DNA of 64,000 nt from Cyrtodaria siliqua (Eukaryota; Mollusca; Bivalvia; Adapedonta; Hiatellidae), in contig JAWPHD010007130.1 in NCBI GenBank assembly GCA_037043455.1, positions 62,001 to 126,000 on the forward strand, in the 5' to 3' direction. Positions 33,406 through 42,857 of this stretch are shown here, piece after piece. The position numbers and the translations under genes are program-made. The notes beneath the pieces are model-generated. The model searched no databases. It had not been told where the DNA came from and saw only the letters and a program-made list of their open reading frames with translations. Each line of letters begins with the position of its first letter. Positions within the stretch are counted from its first letter, which is position 1.

Positions 33406-33534
33406 CTTATGTCCATAAAATTTGTGCAGACTCCTGCCACTCCTGATGTCCCACATTCTTATTACACGATCCGATCCTGCCGACAACAAGCGCCGACGAT
33501 CGAACTGCACACACGTTATTCCACTCATGTGACC
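33406..33534 (-). CDS. WD40-repeat protein, internal exon (blades 1-2)
   Basis: A 129-bp exon (43 codons), phase 0 at both ends, acceptor ATGCTTGTGTTCCAG and donor GTATGT. It encodes GHMSGITCVQFDRRRLLSAG, then SDRVIRMWDIRSGRSLHKFY and GHK. This is one complete WD40 blade from its GH dipeptide to MWD, plus the GH that opens the next blade. Joined to the upstream exon it reads RKLH|GHMSG, which gives the L-x-G-H start expected of a blade. The WD motif here is canonical (MWD) and the structural Asp in SAGSD is present. Confidence 0.9.
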
Positions 33535-34328
33535 CTGGAACACAAGCATATTTATTGTTTTAACAAATCCTGCGAGTATATCGAGTTTATTCAACAATCT
33601 CTTTTTTTCACAAACTGAAATAATAATTTCACAAGTGTTTTGATGACACCAAAACAAATTATATTTCTGTAATGGAAATCAGAAGTTGAATTAACAGTTA
33701 ATTACATTACCTAATTATTCATTATTTCCAATTACTTCTAAATTAAATAGTTTTGTTCTTTGTTATTTTGTACTCTTTTTTCTGGTATAGGGAACTATCA
33801 ATTATTTAATACTGATTTAAAGTGACTGAAACAATTACATTCTACATCAGTTAGTTATCAATTTATTTCATCTGTCAATAATTCTGCTCAACAGCAAACT
33901 GATTGGTGAATGGTCAATATATCCTGCCTTGCTCCCAGATAAGTGACAAGTAACGCCAGAGGACTGAACAAGACGGTTGTCATACACTTGTAAGCAAGAC
34001 TTGGTTCAACTACAAAGTTCTGTTGTTAATGAATGAGTGAGTGAGTGACAGGGTAAACCCCTGGAATAGGATTAGTACTGGCATCAACAAAAGTATCATA
34101 CTGCAAAGAACTGTTTTCATATATTCCCATCATATATAATAAGCAAAATAATGAAGGCTGAATTATTGCTAGGTCCAGTTTGTTCAGCTCAGTTGCATCA
34201 CATTTGCCTCGTTTACGTAATGTTTGAAATACTGGATTATGGAAATCAACAAGGAAGCTTATTCCGGAGTTAAGAGAAGACTGAGGCAACATACGACGTC
34301 ATCATACAAACATACATATGATACGTTA
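33535..34328. other. WD40-gene intron between exon 33406-33534 and the Harbinger element
   Basis: AT-rich. A minus-strand frame at 34026-34292 has no recognisable domain and no splice borders that join the WD40 exons. A short TGAG run lies near 34033. Nothing else is seen. Confidence 0.5.
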
Positions 34329-34779
34329 TATACCGTATTTCCCCTATTAGTAGCGCCTTCCCTAATAGAAGTGCCCCACCTGTTTTAAGAAACCTTCCCT
34401 TCTTCAAAAATTCCTCAATTTTAATTTTTTTTTCGTCTCTACCTCTAATCGATTTGATTACGAGAGTTTTTTTACTACGACATGGTCTATGACATAAACC
34501 TTAAAGCGCTGTCATCATGAATTCAAATTACCGCTTTTTATTTATCTTCTTTCTTTCAATTTACTATTTAGTTTATCTTTTAGTTTATCTTTCATTATTA
34601 TTTAATTCATACGCAACCAACCCGTGTTGTAATCGTCAAGTTCGACGGAAATGTGTATCATACAGAGTGATGACAGCGATATACTCAGTATACAGTCGGG
34701 TTTAGGTTAATGCTTTGGTCACAACTCCTTCCGATTAGGCTTAGGATGTACTCCCAGCATGATTTTTAGCCATTTTGGC

Positions 34780-35157
34780 CTGGTCCCCGGCCGGACACCA
34801 GACATGGCCGGCCGATGGCCGTGGCTCTCAGGCAGCATCGGGGAGGTGCCCGAAGAGTTTTAACTCGAAGTTAAAATTTCTCCGGTGTCCCGTAGATTTT
34901 CATAATCGGCCACATATCCTTCACACATCGTTTAAGTATCGTCCGATATCCGGCCGGGAATCGAGCGGTAATCGGCCGGTGTATGTAGCCTCAGAGGAGA
35001 AATTTTTGGGACCGGACATGGGCCGATATCCGGCCGATGTCTGTTTACACATTGGAAAGTAACCCACCGATGTCCGATCGGCTTGAACCGGTGTGGATCA
35101 GATATGTTACAGACATCGGCCGGTCAACGGCCGGCTAGAACCGGACATCGGCCGGAC
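34780..35157. repeat. Left subterminal GGCCG repeat region of the Harbinger element
   Basis: Dense, variably oriented copies of GGCCGG/CCGGCC with neighbouring GATATCCGGCC, ACATCGGCCGG and CCGATGTCCG motifs, more than a dozen in under 400 bp. A matching field lies at 39545-39960. Subterminal motif clusters of DNA transposons usually bind the transposase or its partner; here the MADF protein is the natural candidate, by inference. Confidence 0.75.
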
Positions 35158-35165
35158 TATATAAA
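35158..35165 (+). promoter_or_regulatory. TATA box of the MADF-protein gene
   Basis: TATATAAA, directly after the subterminal GGCCG cluster and 88 bp before the ATG at 35253. This is a plausible distance for a TATA promoter with a 5' leader of about 60 bases. Confidence 0.65.
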
Positions 35166-35252
35166 CCCCCGTCAGTCGCCGTGTACAACATTATAGCGCG
35201 TTTCTACACAAGAGACAACACACACACAACAACAACTTGAGAAGCTAAGAAG

Positions 35253-36993
35253 ATGCCTCCCAAAGGAAAAGAAGGAGAACATGGCAAGGGCAAGGGCAAG
35301 GGCAAGCAGAAGAAGTCACCCGCAGCTCCTCGGAGAACCTCCCCCAGGAAGAAGAAGGCTGCCCCCGCCGAGGACCACAGCAGTGACGAGGAGAGCACCC
35401 ATGGAGCCGGAGCTGAGTCAGATGCGTCGCAGGAGTCTGTGGCCCAGTCGCAGTCAGGGTCGCAGTCCCAGTCGCTGCCCCAGTCACAGTCCGAGTCGCA
35501 GTCGCTGTCCCAGAAGTCCAAGAGGCGCCGCAAGGAGCCAGAGTTCCCCATCGACATAATGAGGAAGATAGCGTCTTTTTTCGAGGGGAACCCTATGTTT
35601 TACGATGTGTCACACGAGAGCAACAAGGACACCCACCTCAAGGACACGAAGCTGCTCGAGTTGAGCGCCGAGATCAACGTTCAAGGTGAGACCATTATCT
35701 ATTGTGAAATATTGATTTTTTTTGGAATTTTGTGAAAATTTTACTTAAAAAATGTATTACAATTTAAAAATGTCCTAATGTTTTTCCTTTTTCTGTGTGT
35801 TACAGTGGAAGACATCATGCGCCACTTCACGAACATGCGAACAGACCACTTCAAGCTCAAGAATGCGGTCAAGACAACACCGAGCGGGTCTGGTGCAGCC
35901 AAAGTCCTGACGCCCCTCCGGCATCTGAAGGTGCACGGATACTCGTTCTTGGACCCCTTCTACAGGCCCCGTACTTCCAAGACAGACACGTGCGGAAAGG
36001 TAAGCATCTGCAAGCAGAATTTGTCGAGTTTACCTCTTTCATAAATATTTCAATATTTCACAATAGATAATACTGAATGGACAATTGGTATTAACTCATT
36101 TTCATTTTTTGCTTGCTGATGTTTCAGATTGCCGGGGCTGAGGGCGGTGACGAGTCTGGGTCGGACGTGGAGTCGGAGTCGGTGTCGGTGTCGGTGTCGG
36201 TGGCGGCAGATGAGGGAGCTCCCAGCACTTCCAGGGGTACTTCAAAGTCCAAGTCCTCAGCCAAGCCCTCAGCGAAGTCCTCGGTTGTGCAGGAAGTGCT
36301 CCTTAAGTTTCTGGAGAAGAGTGCCGAGTCAGCCAAGCAGGCGGAGGAGAAGGTAAATACATGATAAAATTGCCACATTGAGCTTGTCTTATACTTACAT
36401 CCCATTACTTTTGAATGCAAGTTTTTTTGTATTTACTATTAAATGCAATGCTCATGTTCTGTTCACAGGTGCAGGCTATGCGGGAGGCATCCCAGAAGCC
36501 AGATAGTGCGGCGTGGGCTGACTGGCTAGTCAGCATACAGTCGGAGATCCCCGAGAACCTGTACCGCCAGTATCAGGCCGACAGTTCCGCGCTGGCCATG
36601 CGGTACATCTCGGGGCAGGTCCAGCCCACGCCACAGCCGCAGCCACAGCCACAGCCGTTAGCACAGCCGCAGCTGCCGACCTTGTTGCCGCAGCAACAGT
36701 ACATCACCCTCTCTGCCATCCCTCCACGGGGCCACCAGCAGCAGCAGCCGCAGTTTGCCACACAACTACAGGTATGTTTTTCTAAGCTCTTTACATTGTA
36801 CAGTACATCTCATTGCAGTTATTTTACAATATGAACATTTTATGCCTAACACTTATAGTCTTCTTTTGCACTGTAGTAATGTTTTTATGTTACTATGTTT
36901 CAGTATCCAGCTCGTGCCCACTCGGCCCCTGCGCCAGCTGCCACCTCCTTGACAGTCTGCTGTTTGGGACTTCGCCGAACGCCTCGTTGCTGA
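35253..36993 (+). CDS. Harbinger-associated MADF (Myb/SANT-like) protein, five exons
   Basis: Exons 35253-35685, 35806-35999, 36128-36352, 36469-36771 and 36904-36993. All introns are GT-AG and phase-consistent, giving about 414 residues. Residues 1-95 are basic, then S/Q-rich (nuclear, disordered). Residues about 98-185 form a MADF domain (FPIDIMRKIASFFEGNPMFY ... VEDIMRHFTNMRTDHFKLKN), a Myb/SANT-like DNA-binding fold. An SxS-rich stretch, a Q/P-rich stretch (QPQPQPQPLAQPQL) and a low-complexity tail follow. In Harbinger transposons such a partner binds TIR or subterminal sites and carries the transposase into the nucleus. In exon 5 the frame YPARAHSAPAPAATSLTV ends early at 36993, while an adjacent frame continues DSLLFGTSPNASLLNQ to TGA 37278-37280. 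A single-base indel near 36945-36955 is likely. Confidence 0.82.
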
Positions 36994-37280
36994 ACCAGGC
37001 ATGGACCGTAGCTGACACCATGACGTCACCCTTGGGCAGCTCGCTCCCGACGCGTACTTCAGGCCTGGACACGCCCCCCGCTCAGCAGTCCAGACAGTCC
37101 ACTGAGTCCCTGTCACAGTTGCTTCAGGATACGCAGAGGACACTCCACCCCTCCGACGATGTGCACAACATAGTTATAGACTCGAACCAGAGGAGCCATG
37201 TGAGCCATGTGAGCCATGTGTCCGACTCGGATAACAATATGGACAGGGATATGGAGAAGGATATGGCCAGGGATCTGTGA
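36946..37280 (+). pseudogene. Probable displaced C-terminus of the MADF protein
   Basis: The open frame after the suspected indel reads LLDSLLFGTSPNASLLNQAW and continues with S/T/Q-rich sequence, SHVSHVSHVSD and a D/M-rich end (MDRDMEKDMARDL) to TGA at 37278-37280. Its GC-rich codons match the rest of the gene, and an AATAAA lies 115 bp beyond the stop. It fits as the original last-exon coding sequence displaced by one base. An unseen alternative acceptor is less likely because no AG in the right phase was found. Confidence 0.6.
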
Positions 37281-37394
37281 CTTTTGTGATTACTTTATAT
37301 GTGCATCTATTGATGTGATTACCATTGACGTTGGATATGTTTATGTTATATTACCATGTGACTGTGCATATTAAAAGAATGTGCTTTGAGTTTT

Positions 37395-37400
37395 AATAAA
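37395..37400 (+). terminator. Polyadenylation signal of the MADF-protein gene
   Basis: AATAAA 115 bp downstream of the TGA at 37278-37280, in TTTTAATAAAAAATCC. No closer signal is seen. Confidence 0.6.
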
Positions 37401-37975
37401 AAATCCTGGGTCTTAAAATAATTTATGTGTCTGTTTTGCCTTGTATAAAATAAAGTTGTTATAAACGGTCCAATAACAAAGAAAAAAAAAGCAAATAGTA
37501 AGGTCAATTTTACAATAGAAATAATAAAGGTCATCTAAAAAAAACAAAGGTGAAATGTTTTAAAGGTCAAATTCGTACAAAGTCTAAAATAATAACTGAA
37601 AAGACTTTGCTTTATGTATTTGGCTCTTCTTTTTAAAAAATGTAATGACAGTCAAAGTCTGGGGATTGCTCTATATGTCCCCCAAATTTAACTAGTGAAA
37701 TTACTTTTTATTAAGACAATCACAATGATTGATATTAGAATTATGCTGTTTTATTTCTCAGTCCAGATTTTTATTTTAATTTTTCAAACCATTATATTTC
37801 TTTAAAGGTTTCTTTATTTTATTTCAAACCAATGTATTTTAAGTGTATACCTTTTATTAGTGTTTTATTAGTGTTAACACACAAGAAAGTACAAAAGAAA
37901 TGTTTTATATTTATGAAAAAAATATTTTATTTCAATGCAACAACTTCATGGAATGATACAAATATAGCAAACATA
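37401..37975. other. AT-rich spacer between the two convergent Harbinger genes
   Basis: No reading frame of note. It holds the 3' untranslated ends of the two convergent genes. TTTATT (AATAAA on the minus strand) occurs at 37926-37931 and 37977-37982 and can serve the transposase transcript. Confidence 0.55.
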
Positions 37976-37976
37976 T

Positions 37977-37982
37977 TTATTA
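37977..37982 (-). terminator. Polyadenylation signal of the transposase gene
   Basis: AATAAA on the minus strand about 70 bp after the transposase stop codon at 38051-38053. Confidence 0.5.
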
Positions 37983-38050
37983 CAAGCATGGGACATAGTA
38001 AAATAGGAATGTAATAAAAGTGTCTGTCACAATGAAAGTAATACACAAAG

Positions 38051-39474
38051 TCATTGTTGTATCGCCACATGCTGCCACGGGACACTGCCGGCCGGACTCA
38101 TGAAATAGTTCTTAAAGTACGCGCGCTGCTCCTTGCCAGCTTGGGTCGTCCTGGGGCCCCGTCCTTCTGCCTCGACATCCTGCATCACAGCGTCGTCCCG
38201 CCACGCCCCGGGCACAAGTTGCATCTGGTCGTCTTCCCGGTCGAGGTCCGGGTTCTGCAGGCCGGGGTAGCGGGTCCTCATAATGTTGTGGAGCGTCATG
38301 CAGGCCTTTGCAACCTTGACGACGTTGCGGGGCTTGAGTTGGATGGTGGTCAGCAGGCATCTGAAGCGGCGGGCCAGGATGCCGAACGCGTTCTCCACAA
38401 CACGCCGGGCCCGCGACAACCTGTAGCTGTAGATGCGCTCGGGGATTGTCTGGTAGCGGTGGGAGTACGGTTTGATCATATACGTCCTCAGCGGGAACGC
38501 GTCATCCCCGATCATGAAGAAGGGCATGTCTCTGTCGTCGTTGGGAAGGGGTTCGGGCGGGGGTAGACCCAGGGTACCCAGGCGAAGAGCCGGCTCCAGG
38601 CGGGATCGGTTGAATATCCCGGCGTCCGAAGATGAGCCGGGGGCCCCCACGTCGGCCCAGATGAACTTGTAATTAGCGTCTACAACAGCCAGCATGACGA
38701 TGGAGAAGAAGCCTTTAAAGTTGTAGTACAGCGACCCAGTCTTGCCCGGCTTCGTGATGGCGATGTGCTTGCCGTCGATGGCCCCGCAGGCGTGCGGGAA
38801 GTTCCACTTGTCTCGGAACCCTTCGGCCACTGGTCGCCACTCGTCTGGGGTCTGGGGAGTGTTCCACATCTCGGCCTGGTACTCTTCAAAGATCGCCTGG
38901 CACACCTCAGGGATGAAGAGCGATATGGTGTTGTGGGCGACGCGGAACGCGAACGCCAAGTCTCGGTAGCTGGCTCCCGTGGCAAGGTATCTCAGTGTGA
39001 TGGCGAGCTTGAGGCCAGGCTCCAAAGGGGCTCGGCACCTGCAACACAAGAAGGTGGTAAAATATAATTAAAATCATGCATAATAAAATATTTTTTAAAG
39101 CACATGTTTGCAAAAATAGGTACAAGTCACAATAATTTCACAATTTCACAGTATAATTACTTTTGGCTCTTGGTAATGCGGGGCCCCACTCTGTCGAGGA
39201 GCTCGTGCCAAAGTGCCGGCTCCACACGTAGGTATGACTTGAAGTCGCTGGCGTGTTCGTTCTCGAGCTCCCGCATCAACGTCTCGTATTGGCCAAACAG
39301 CGGTCTACGCAGGATCCAGTCGCGGACCCACCACCTCCGTCTTCTCCTCGGGGCCCTCTGTCGCTCCCTCTCGGCCTCGTCTAACAGCGCCGCCAGTATC
39401 ATGTTGTGTTGAAGTCTTGCTTGCGCCAATTCCTGTTCCAGCATCGCCAGTCGTAGTCTTCTTGGTGCAGCCAT
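38051..39474 (-). CDS. PIF/Harbinger transposase (DDE_Tnp_4), two exons
   Basis: Exons 39161-39474 and 38051-39038, joined in phase (KSQ|K, then CRAPLEPGLKLAITLRYLA), 433 residues, no internal stop. The start ATG at 39472-39474 was chosen because it is the first ATG after a TATA box. Residues 1-105 carry an Arg-rich stretch (RAPRRRRRWWVRDWILR) typical of Harbinger N-termini. About 112-145 is a helix-turn-helix (LRYLATGASYRDLAFAFRVA). The nuclease core follows: GAIDGKHI (D193), VGAPGSSSDAGIF (D243), MIGDDAFPL (D283/D284), RVVENAFGILARRFR (E320). These are the conserved acidic positions of the DDE fold, which cuts and rejoins transposon ends. GC-rich codons contrast with the host intron. Apparently functional as sequence; activity is untested. 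Confidence 0.9.
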
Positions 39475-39508
39475 CGTAACGTTTTTACCATGCCAGGTAG
39501 GGCGGCCA

Positions 39509-39516
39509 TTATATAC
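39509..39516 (-). promoter_or_regulatory. TATA box of the transposase gene
   Basis: GTATATAA on the minus strand, about 35 bp before the ATG at 39474. This is close, so the transcript would have a very short leader. It mirrors the TATA box of the MADF gene at the other end of the element. Confidence 0.5.
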
Positions 39517-39544
39517 CTCTTGACCGAAGACGTAGCCATCGGCC

Positions 39545-39960
39545 ATCACACCGCCCGACAATCGCCCGACATTCGGCCGGGCCTGGTACAAGCATCGTTC
39601 GTTGTCCGTAGGATACTCGGGCGATATTCGTACGATGTCCGTTGAATAGGTCGGTTATCGCCCGGACATCATAGGATAATCGGCCGATTAGTATTAGATG
39701 TTCGGTCGATATTCACTGCCTCGCCGGCCCCCCAAAAATTTCTCTTTGGAAACAGACGCCGTACGATTACCAGACGGTCTTCGGACGGCCTCCGCACGGC
39801 CTCCGGACGGTGCCATTTATGTAAATGATGTGTGACAAATTTTTTGACCGGTGTTGTCCGATGTCGGAAAAATGGCCAAAACCAGCGGTGTACTCCCGAT
39901 TACCCCCTATCCCCGGATACCGGCCGATCTTTGTGACCATAGCATTAGTCAATGCCGGTG
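39545..39960. repeat. Right subterminal GGCCG/CGGACATC repeat region of the Harbinger element
   Basis: Multiple CGGCCG, TCGGCCG, CGATATTCG and CCGGACATC motifs in both orientations, then GACGGCCTCCGCACGGCCTC. It mirrors the left field at 34780-35157, so the two ends of the transposon carry comparable binding-site clusters. Confidence 0.7.
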
Positions 39961-40282
39961 TCATAGTAAAAGATCGATCGGGAAAGGAGGGGAAAGATAT
40001 TGAAAAGTTGAACTATAATAAGACCGCCCCCTTCGCACTTTGCAAAGCGCCCGGGTGCTATTATTAGAGGAAATACGGTATATATAATTAACGTTGCTTA
40101 TACGTTATTTTTAGTTATGTGATAAACAGAATCATATGTTAATTGTTGCATAAAGTTGTTATATTGGTATTAAACAGGCACTTAGGTAAGACCTTCTATT
40201 TATTCCATAAAGAGGGAATGATGTCCCAGTGTGGAGTTGCCATCTCTTTAAACCTTAAATGCACACCTTATTATTCTAACTG

Positions 40283-40865
40283 GACTAATCTGGTAAGACA
40301 ATCATTGCGTGTAATTTAACTGTGTAAGACAATCATTATGTGTAATTTAACCAAGTAAGACAATCATTACATGTAATTTAACTGTTTAAGACAATCATTA
40401 CATGTAATTTAACTGTGTAAGACAATCATTGTGTGTAATTTAACTGTGTAAGACAATCATTACATGTAATTTAACTGTGTAAGACAATCATTACATGTAA
40501 TTTAACTGTGTAAGACAATCATTGTGTGTAATTTAACCAAGTAAGACAATCATTACATGTAATTTAACTGTGTAAGACAATCATTATGTGTAATTTAACC
40601 AAGTAAGACAATCATTACATGTAATTTAACTATGTAAGACAATCATTATGTGTAATTTAACCAAGTAAGACAATCATTACATGTAATTTAACTGTGCAAG
40701 ACAATCATTGTGTGTAATTTAACTGTGTAAGACAATCATTACATGTAATTTAACTGTGTAAGACAATCATTGTGTGTAATTTAACTGTGTAAGACAATCA
40801 TTACATGTAATTTAATCAGGTAAGACATTTTTATGTGTAATTTAATCATGTAAGACAATCATTAC
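40283..40865. repeat. 31-bp minisatellite abutting a WD40 exon donor
   Basis: About 19 copies of a 31-bp unit, GTAAGACAATCATTACATGT then AATTTAACTGT. On the minus strand each unit reads ACATGTAATGATTGTCTTAC, identical to the sequence that directly follows the exon 40866-41024 (CAT|GTAATGATTGTCTTAC). The array therefore begins at that exon's 5' splice site and repeats it. Positions 40084-40282 hold nothing else. Confidence 0.93.
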
Positions 40866-41024
40866 ATGTAGTTTCCTTGCTCTGAGTACACTTTTGACCT
40901 CGCCCACAAATGTGGGTTCTCTCCCCTGACTGGAACTTGACTCTTCATCATCCTCATCGTCCTCGTCTGGCCGATGTTTTCTCTCGTGATGCCACTGGAG
41001 ACTCATGTTGGGCTTGGTTTTACC
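40866..41024 (-). CDS. WD40-repeat protein, exon before the propeller (acidic linker)
   Basis: A 159-bp exon (53 codons), phase 0 at both ends. The acceptor is ATGCTTATACAG. The donor CAT|GTAATG is weak at the last exon base but gives the best fit: RARKLH joined to GHMSG yields the L-x-G-H blade start. It encodes GKTKPNMSLQWHHERKHRP, then an Asp/Glu/Ser run (DEDDEDDEESSSS), then QGREPTFVGEVKSVLRARKL. The acidic run is a disordered linker between the N-terminal region and the propeller. Alternative donors GAG|GTCAAA and AGT|GTACTC are also phase 0 and cannot be excluded. A 31-bp minisatellite begins at the donor. Confidence 0.8.
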
Positions 41025-41104
41025 CTGTATAAGCATTAACTCTTTAAGTAATGAGACAAGTAAACTACAGGAATTTAGAAAGTGTTCACAGAGTCCTACA
41101 TGTT

Positions 41105-41211
41105 GCAAAATGTCTAGATCTGGAGGAACCAGTTTATCCTGTGTTGGGAATAGATCTAGACATACCAGTATATCCTGTGCAGGGACTATATCTGGATGAA
41201 CCAGTATATCT
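41105..41211. repeat. Left fragment of the 36-bp minisatellite
   Basis: Three diverged copies of the 36-bp unit (for example CTAGACATACCAGTATATCC at 41156), ending with TATCT directly before the transposon at 41212. The array continues after the transposon at 42858, so this is the far edge of the array in the same intron. Confidence 0.88.
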
Positions 41212-42857
41212 CAGGGCCTTCCCCAGCCATTTATGGCATCGCGATCCCTTAAGTTTTGAAACCGACATGCCGCGTTCCCTTAATCTGACCGCAACCCTTT
41301 AAAACCGTGCCGCGATCCCTTCAAAGTGGGTCAAAACATTCACTTTCCCAGTGTTAATTAATGACATATCTGACCAAATAACGCCTTGAGGCATAAACTC
41401 CAGACAAACATACGTCCTTAGCTCCTGATTGGAGGGTTTTCATAAGGATTAGAGGAGTAGAGGTGTTAATTACCTCCGCGATAATTGTCTAATTCAAGAA
41501 TACAGCCATGCGTACCAGACCTGTCAAAATGTTAAGTCATCAGATGTAAAAATAATTTACTTATATTTTATTGTAGCGTTGAATTAACGTGCCTCCATCC
41601 ATTTTATCGCAAATTTATAATAGATGAGATAATGATGAGAAAATAATCTCACTTACGCAAAATTATTCGATAATCACATAAAATTATAAGAACCTCGTGG
41701 TTGCGGATTATAATTTAAGTTACTTCCGGTTTCGAATTTGCTTCCATGCTTCAAACTATTAATTATGAATAAGGACATCAATTTTAAAACATTTAAAGAG
41801 GCTCTACCTATATATTTTTGTCCACCAATTGATATAAACTTTACTTAATTATAAAGAGGACTATGAAAAAGGTAAATGGCAATCATTTCACCCCATGTAA
41901 TATGCGTTTTGCTGGGGGAAAACAGGATTGAAAAGATCGGATTTTTGAAATTGTATTCGTAGACAAGCCGATTGCGGAGATTTTCCAATCTTATTCGTTT
42001 ACAATCGGAACTGCCTCGTCGGATTGGCGAAGAGTTCCGATCGATTCGTTTACCATCGGAACTGCGCCGAATAGTTTGTAATCGCATTGCGCATGTCCGA
42101 AAAAATCGTAAAAACTCGTAGTTCTCCGGCAGGAATAAACGGCAGGGCAGCATTTTATTCAAGATATTGTTTTGATCATAATTAATAATTTACAGAACTG
42201 GAATACGAACCATGTTTCTTCTTAGAATACTCATAAAATAGCTTTGTATACATAAAAATGCAGTAATATTGAGTATTTAATATTTTACATTAAATATCGC
42301 GTAGATATAGGTAGTGCCTCTTTAAATAAACTTATAACCATTTCCTAACACTTTTTTTCGAAAACACTAACGACTTTATGCAAAACATCACTTAGACGTT
42401 AAGATGTTGTAAGACAGCGTCAGCGTAAAAAGTTGACGTAAATCCGGATAGTCATTATTTCGGATGCTTAACACAAACAAAATTCACTTTGCAATTAAAT
42501 GTTATTCACTTAAAAATAATATAACGACTCCTGTTTAACTTCACTACATATATAATGACAGAAAAATCTAGAATAGCAAATGAAAAAATGTATAAAGTTG
42601 AGTGAAAAGTGTATCATCTTTTTCAAAAAAAATGTTTAAGTAAAAAAATGGACATAGATCTACTATCTATGTCAGACCAGTAGATATATTTAAAAAATGT
42701 TTTTAAATGTGTCAGGTGTATGCCAAAACTCGTGTTTTATTTCAAAATATGAAGAAAAAAAATCGACATGCAGGACGGGAGTCCCTTCCCACACCCACCA
42801 CTGTCGCGCTAAATGCCACTTACAATATCCCTTACAATATTCCTGGGGAAGGCCCTG
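41212..42857. mobile_element. TIR DNA transposon (hAT-like) inserted in the minisatellite
   Basis: 15-bp perfect TIRs CAGGGCCTTCCCCAG at 41212-41226 and 42843-42857. TATCT flanks lie on both sides (41207-41211, 42858-42862), a 5-bp target duplication. Removing the element and one TATCT restores a normal repeat unit (CCAGTATATCTTGTGTGG). Subterminal motifs of the type GCGATCCCTT repeat four times at 41241-41322. The CAGGG end is hAT-like, but most hAT elements duplicate 8 bp, so the superfamily is uncertain. No transposase is seen; the element carries a nested MITE. Confidence 0.82.
41792..42326. mobile_element. Nested MITE with 22-bp TIRs and TTAA borders
   Basis: Inverted 22-bp ends with one mismatch: TTTAAAGAGGCTCTACCTAT (41792) and, reversed, TTTAAAGAGGCACTACCTAT (42326). 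Both ends include TTAA, a possible target site. The interior repeats an ATTCGTTTAC.ATCGGAACTGC motif (near 41994 and 42043). The minus-strand frame 41845-42162 lies inside and has no recognisable domain. Confidence 0.75.

Larger units (their letters stand above)
34329..40083. mobile_element. PIF/Harbinger DNA transposon, 5.75 kb, two genes
   Basis: Imperfect TIRs: TATACCGTATTTCCCCTATT at 34329 and, on the other strand at 40083, TATACCGTATTTCCTCTAAT. The TATA surroundings make the exact target duplication ambiguous. Inside are two convergent intron-containing genes: a MADF-domain protein (+) and a DDE_Tnp_4 transposase (-). This is the gene pair of PIF/Harbinger transposons, in which a Myb/SANT-like partner helps the transposase bind DNA. 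Both genes are GC-rich, unlike the AT-rich intron around them, and GC-rich subterminal repeats lie near each end. It sits in the 7.3-kb intron between exons 40866-41024 and 33406-33534. The transposase looks intact; the partner gene has a possible frameshift. Confidence 0.9.

Noticed and set aside
34026..34292. Minus-strand frame between the Harbinger element and exon 33406-33534
   Set aside because: No splice borders or domain; exon 40866-41024 already joins exon 33406-33534 directly with the expected L-x-G-H sequence.
38054..39067. Plus-strand frames opposite the Harbinger transposase
   Set aside because: Shadow frames of a GC-rich coding region; the minus-strand frame has the catalytic motifs and splice sites.
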